A stretch of 64,000 nucleotides of DNA from Actinomycetospora sp. TBRC 11914 (GTDB lineage: Bacteria; Actinomycetota; Actinomycetes; Mycobacteriales; Pseudonocardiaceae), in the NCBI RefSeq assembly GCF_012933465.1, contig NZ_JABBND010000019.1, positions 1-64,000 of the forward strand, given 5' to 3'. This document shows positions 61,154 through 64,000 of this stretch, one piece after another. The number at the start of each line of letters is the position of its first letter. Positions within the stretch are counted from its first letter, which is position 1. Both the position numbers and the translations under genes were made by a program. The notes beneath the pieces were generated by a model. It was not told the origin of the DNA and did no database searches. It saw nothing but the letters and a program-made list of their open reading frames with translations.

Positions 61154-61753
61154 ATGGGCGTGGCTGAGGCGCAGGGCGGGCGACGGGAGCGCCGTAAGGC
61201 GGCCACCCGGGCCGCGATCGCCGACGCCGCCCTCACGCTGTTCCTCGAGCGCGGGTTCGACGACGTGACCGTCACCGAGATCGCCGCGGCCGCCGACGTC
61301 GCCCCGTCCACGGTGTTCAGCCACTTCCCCACCAAGGAGGCCCTCGTCTTCGACGAGGACACCGACCGCGAGGCCGCGCTGGTGCGGGCCGTCGCCGACC
61401 GCGAGCCCGGCCTCGGGGTGGTCGAGGCGCTGCACCGCCACCTGCGCGCCGTCCTCGACGAGCGCGTGCCCGGCGACGACGACCGCCTGGCGCGCTTCAC
61501 CGCGCTGGTCGCGGCCACCCCGGCCCTGCGCGACCACGGGCACCGCATGTGGTCCCGCCACGAGCGGGCCCTCGCCGACGCCCTCGCCGCCGACGCCGGG
61601 GTGGAGCCCGACCACCCGGCCACCCGGGCGCTGGCCCACCTCGTGGTGGAGACCCACGCGCTGCTCGACCTCCCCGGCGTCGACCCCCGTGCGGCCCTCG
61701 ACGCCGCCTTCGCCGTGCTCGCCCACGGCTGGGACGCCGCCGCGCCGCACTGA
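61154..61753 (+). CDS. TetR-family transcriptional regulator
   Basis: 199 residues. HTH at about 15-60: RAAIADAALTLFLERGF, VTVTEIAAAADVAPSTVFSHF, TKEALVFDED. The C-terminal part fits the helical ligand domain of the mycobacterial/streptomycete MftR-like group in length. ATG 61154 is chosen because a GTG 18 bp upstream is within the operator palindrome. It precedes the Tet(X)-like monooxygenase by 71 bp in the same direction, so both are probably derepressed together by a drug-like or aromatic ligand. Confidence 0.88.
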   Translation: MGVAEAQGGRRERRKAATRAAIADAALTLFLERGFDDVTVTEIAAAADVAPSTVFSHFPTKEALVFDEDTDREAALVRAVADREPGLGVVEALHRHLRAVLDERVPGDDDRLARFTALVAATPALRDHGHRMWSRHERALADALAADAGVEPDHPATRALAHLVVETHALLDLPGVDPRAALDAAFAVLAHGWDAAAPH

Positions 61754-61824
61754 GCGCCCCGCCTCTTCCGCTGTCGTTCCCCGGTCGTCCCGAGCGGCCG
61801 GCCTCCCCGTTCCCGGAGGGACCC

Positions 61825-62922
61825 ATGACCACCCCAGCCGACGCCCGGATCGCCGTCGTCGGCGCCGGGCCGGGCGGCCTGACGTGCGCCCGCGTCCTGC
61901 AGCGCCACGGCCTCCCCGTCACCGTCTACGACCACGAGCCCGACGCCCACTCCCGCGACCAGGGCGGGTCGCTCGACCTGCACGACGACGACGGCCAGGT
62001 CGCCCTCCGCGAGGCCGGCCTGCTCGACGACTTCTTCGCCCTCGCCCGCTTCGACGGGCAGGAGATGCGCCGGCTCGACCCCGCCGGCCGCCTGCTGGCC
62101 CACCACCTGCCGGCCGAGGGCGAGACCAGCAGCCCGGAGATCGACCGCGGCCGGCTCCGCGACCTGCTGCTGCGCTCGCTGGAACCCGGCACGGTCCGGT
62201 GGGGTCGCACGCTCGCCGCGGTCTCCGGACCGGACGACGGGCCCCGCACCCTGGAGTTCACCGACGGCGGCACCGTCGAGAGCGACCTCGTGATCGGCGC
62301 CGACGGCGCCCACTCCCGCATCCGGGCCGCCCTGTCGGGCGCCCGCCCCGGGTACACCGGCGTGGGCTTCCTCGAGGCCTGGTTCGACGACGTCGACACC
62401 GCGCACCCGGAGCTGGCCGAGCTCGTCGGCCGGGGCAGCGCGGCGGCCGCCGACGGCACCCGCGGCGTGTTCGCCCAGCGCAACGGCGGCGGCCACCTGC
62501 GCGTCTACGTCGTCCAGGGCGTCCCCGCCGACTGGCTCGCGGCGAACGGCCTGTCGACCGCCGACACCGCGGGGATCCGCGCGTACCTGCGCCGCGAGTT
62601 CGCCGCCTGGTCGCCGGAGATGGTCCGGCTGGTCACCGAGAACGACGGCCCGTACGTCGACCGCCCCATCCACGCGCTGCCGGTGCCCCACACCTGGGAG
62701 CCCTCGGCCACCCTCACCCTGCTCGGCGACGCCGCCCACCTCATGCCGCCGCTGGGAGTCGGGGTCAACCTCGCGATGCTCGACGGCGCCGAGCTGGCGC
62801 TCGCCGTCGCCGGCGCGGCCACCGTCGAGGAGGGGCTGCGCGCCTACGAGGCGACGATGCTGCCGCGCTCGGGCGAGACCGCGCGGGCGCTCGAGGGCCG
62901 GGCCATCGACCTCACCAGGTGA
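61825..62922 (+). CDS. FAD-dependent monooxygenase, Tet(X)-like
   Basis: 365 residues, group A flavoprotein hydroxylase. GxGxxG motif AVVGAGPGGLTCARVL (about 10-25), a segment GGSLDLHDDDGQVALREAGL close to the Tet(X) pattern, the FAD-ribose Arg in DRGRLRDLLL, DG motif VIGADGAHSRIR, and GD motif LLGDAAHLMPPLGVGVNLAM. Such enzymes hydroxylate aromatic or polyketide compounds with NADPH and O2; tetracycline inactivation is known for Tet(X) itself but cannot be assumed here. ATG 61825 has GGAGGG upstream. The stop falls at the left edge of palindrome A5. Confidence 0.87.
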   Translation: MTTPADARIAVVGAGPGGLTCARVLQRHGLPVTVYDHEPDAHSRDQGGSLDLHDDDGQVALREAGLLDDFFALARFDGQEMRRLDPAGRLLAHHLPAEGETSSPEIDRGRLRDLLLRSLEPGTVRWGRTLAAVSGPDDGPRTLEFTDGGTVESDLVIGADGAHSRIRAALSGARPGYTGVGFLEAWFDDVDTAHPELAELVGRGSAAAADGTRGVFAQRNGGGHLRVYVVQGVPADWLAANGLSTADTAGIRAYLRREFAAWSPEMVRLVTENDGPYVDRPIHALPVPHTWEPSATLTLLGDAAHLMPPLGVGVNLAMLDGAELALAVAGAATVEEGLRAYEATMLPRSGETARALEGRAIDLTR

Positions 62923-62989
62923 CTTCGTCCCGTGAGCACTTTCTGGTGCCATGACACCAGAAAGTGCTCACGAGGCCGAAGGCCACCTA
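62918..62989. repeat. Palindromic element A5 (family A)
   Basis: Perfect inner arms of 18 bp (62931-62948 and 62955-62972) around CCATGA, with GGTGACTTCGT on the left and GGCCGAAGGCCACC on the right. The left edge includes the monooxygenase TGA, and the right edge gives the TAG (62987-62989) of the aldo/keto reductase. Convergent position, likely terminator. Confidence 0.8.
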
Positions 62990-63955
62990 CCTGTGGCCGG
63001 CGATCCCCCGCGGCGCGTAGGTCTCGCCGAGCTCGGTGAGCTCGTGCTCGTCGAGCTGCAGGTCCACCGCGGCCACGGCGTCGTGCAGGTGCTCGAGCTT
63101 CGTCGCGCCGATGATGGGCGCGTCCACGACGGGGTTCGCCAGCACCCAGGCCAGCGCGACCTGGGCGCGGCTGACCCCGCGCTTCTCGGCGATCTCGGCG
63201 ACCTTCTCGACGATGTGGCGGTCGGAGTCCTGGTAGAGGGTCTTGCCGAACTCGTCGGTCTCGCCGCGGGTGGTCGACTCATCCCAGTCGCGGGTGAGCT
63301 TGCCGCGCGCGAGCGGGCTCCACGGGATCGACCCGACGCCCTCGTCCGCGCAGAGCGGCAGCATCTCCCGCTCCTCCTCGCGGTAGAGCAGGTTGTAGTG
63401 GTCCTGCATCGTCACGAACCGGGCCCAGCCGTTCGCGTCCTGCAGGTGCAGCGCCTTCGCGAACTGCCACGCGAACATCGACGACGCCCCGATGTAGCGG
63501 GCCTTGCCCGACTTCACGACGTCGTGCAGCGCCTCGAGCGTCTCCTCGAGCGGCGTCTCGGGGTCGAAGCGGTGGATCTGGTAGAGGTCGACGTAGTCCA
63601 TGCCCAGGCGGGACAGCGAGTGGTCGATCCCGGTCATGATCGCCTTGCGGGAGAGCCCCGCACCGTTCGGGCCCGGCCGCATCCGGTTGAAGACCTTGGT
63701 CGCGACGACCATCTCGTCGCGGTCGCCCATCTGGTTCAGCCAGCGGCCGGTGATCTCCTCGGAGGTCCCCTGCGAGTAGACGTCGGCGGTGTCGAAGAAG
63801 TTGATCCCGGCGTCGAGCGCCGCGGAGAAGAAGGGCTTGGCCTCGTCGGACGGCAGCGCCCAGGGCCAGCGGTCGTTCGCCTCGCCGTAGCTCATGGTGC
63901 CCAGACAGATCCGGGAGACGTCCAGGCCGGTCGAGCCGAGCTTCGTGTACTCCAT
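62987..63955 (-). CDS. Aldo/keto reductase
   Basis: 322 residues, (beta/alpha)8 NADPH-dependent reductase. Catalytic tetrad: Asp55 and Tyr60 (FFDTADVYS), Lys87 (VATKVF), His near 128 (LYQIHRFD). SPLARGKLTRDW and the C-terminal PIIGATKLEHL cofactor segment are typical of the AKR11/YajO-like group. It reduces aldehydes or ketones; physiological substrate unknown. ATG 63955. It ends in palindrome A5 and begins 45 bp from the right edge of the window; that end contains no further gene. Confidence 0.9.
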   Translation of the reverse strand: MEYTKLGSTGLDVSRICLGTMSYGEANDRWPWALPSDEAKPFFSAALDAGINFFDTADVYSQGTSEEITGRWLNQMGDRDEMVVATKVFNRMRPGPNGAGLSRKAIMTGIDHSLSRLGMDYVDLYQIHRFDPETPLEETLEALHDVVKSGKARYIGASSMFAWQFAKALHLQDANGWARFVTMQDHYNLLYREEEREMLPLCADEGVGSIPWSPLARGKLTRDWDESTTRGETDEFGKTLYQDSDRHIVEKVAEIAEKRGVSRAQVALAWVLANPVVDAPIIGATKLEHLHDAVAAVDLQLDEHELTELGETYAPRGIAGHR

Positions 63956-64000
63956 GGTGTCGGTCTACCCCGCTCCCGCGCGCCCCGCACCCGTCGTCGT

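Noticed and set aside
1-62989. Classical intrinsic terminators with U-tracts for families A-C
   Set aside because: The stems are strong but no T-run follows any of them, and A2 and A4 are not at transcript ends. They are therefore listed as repeats, with terminator function only suggested.
1-64000. Mobile genetic elements, tRNA or rRNA genes
   Set aside because: No transposase, integrase, phage gene, tRNA cloverleaf with CCA context or rRNA-like stretch was seen; composition is uniformly GC-rich.

Overview
The window is 64 kb of very GC-rich DNA with GTG, ATG and occasional TTG starts, many 4-bp ATGA/GTGA stop-start overlaps, F420-type, DUF2236, DinB/DUF664 and MprF/PrsW families, and many TetR/GntR regulators. 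This points to an actinobacterium, most likely of the Pseudonocardiaceae (Pseudonocardia/Actinomycetospora type). The genus is an inference from gene content. The DNA reads as a chromosomal catabolic and stress-response region. I see no rRNA, tRNA, CRISPR array, transposase, prophage or plasmid replication gene.

Layout. 0-4 kb: a leftward GntR / isochorismatase-like hydrolase / degenerate HAD protein / PPK2 run, divergent from a PEP-mutase/isocitrate-lyase family lyase. 3.7-7 kb: a leftward copper module (DUF305 lipoprotein, CopC-CopD fusion, YcnI/DUF1775). 7-15.6 kb: HdeD-like membrane protein, a small Cys-rich protein, an acyl-CoA synthetase, a 5-formyl-THF cyclo-ligase family protein, an AidB-like acyl-CoA dehydrogenase, an alpha/beta hydrolase, TetR and a DUF2236 oxygenase. 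15.7-19.8 kb: a leftward signalling operon (PAS/GAF/PP2C phosphatase, cobalamin-binding CarH-like sensor, STAS antagonist) followed by a dienoyl-CoA-isomerase-like crotonase. 20-31 kb: HbpS-like protein, GntR-MFS, polyol-type dehydrogenase, GlcD-like FAD oxidase, esterases, YihY, a channel-like membrane protein, an L,D-transpeptidase and a SNase-like protein. 31-35 kb: a TetR-P450 pair with a clear operator, then an oxidoreductase-phosphotransferase pair. 35-38 kb: MprF followed by PrsW. 38.8-43.8 kb: an aerobic benzoyl-CoA (box) operon, boxC-boxB-benzoate-CoA ligase. 45-52.7 kb: a TetR-controlled acyl-CoA catabolic operon resembling the mycobacterial leucine-degradation locus (isovaleryl-CoA-dehydrogenase-type ACAD, carboxyltransferase, acyl-CoA synthetase, MaoC, CitE-like lyase, LLM protein). 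53.7-59.9 kb: a DUF3182/ATP-grasp-like gene facing a response regulator and a 1,478-residue cytosolic hybrid kinase with seven 92-residue HAMP-type repeats. 60-64 kb: FabH-like ketoacyl synthase, TetR plus Tet(X)-like flavin monooxygenase, and an aldo/keto reductase.

The least expected feature is the intergenic DNA. At least three families of near-perfect palindromic elements (five, two and two copies) plus three tandem-repeat patches sit at gene junctions. They sometimes supply stop codons, C-terminal residues or a start codon to the flanking genes. They look like REP/terminator-type elements. Several sit between convergent genes, but one lies between divergent genes and one within an operon, so terminator function alone does not explain them.
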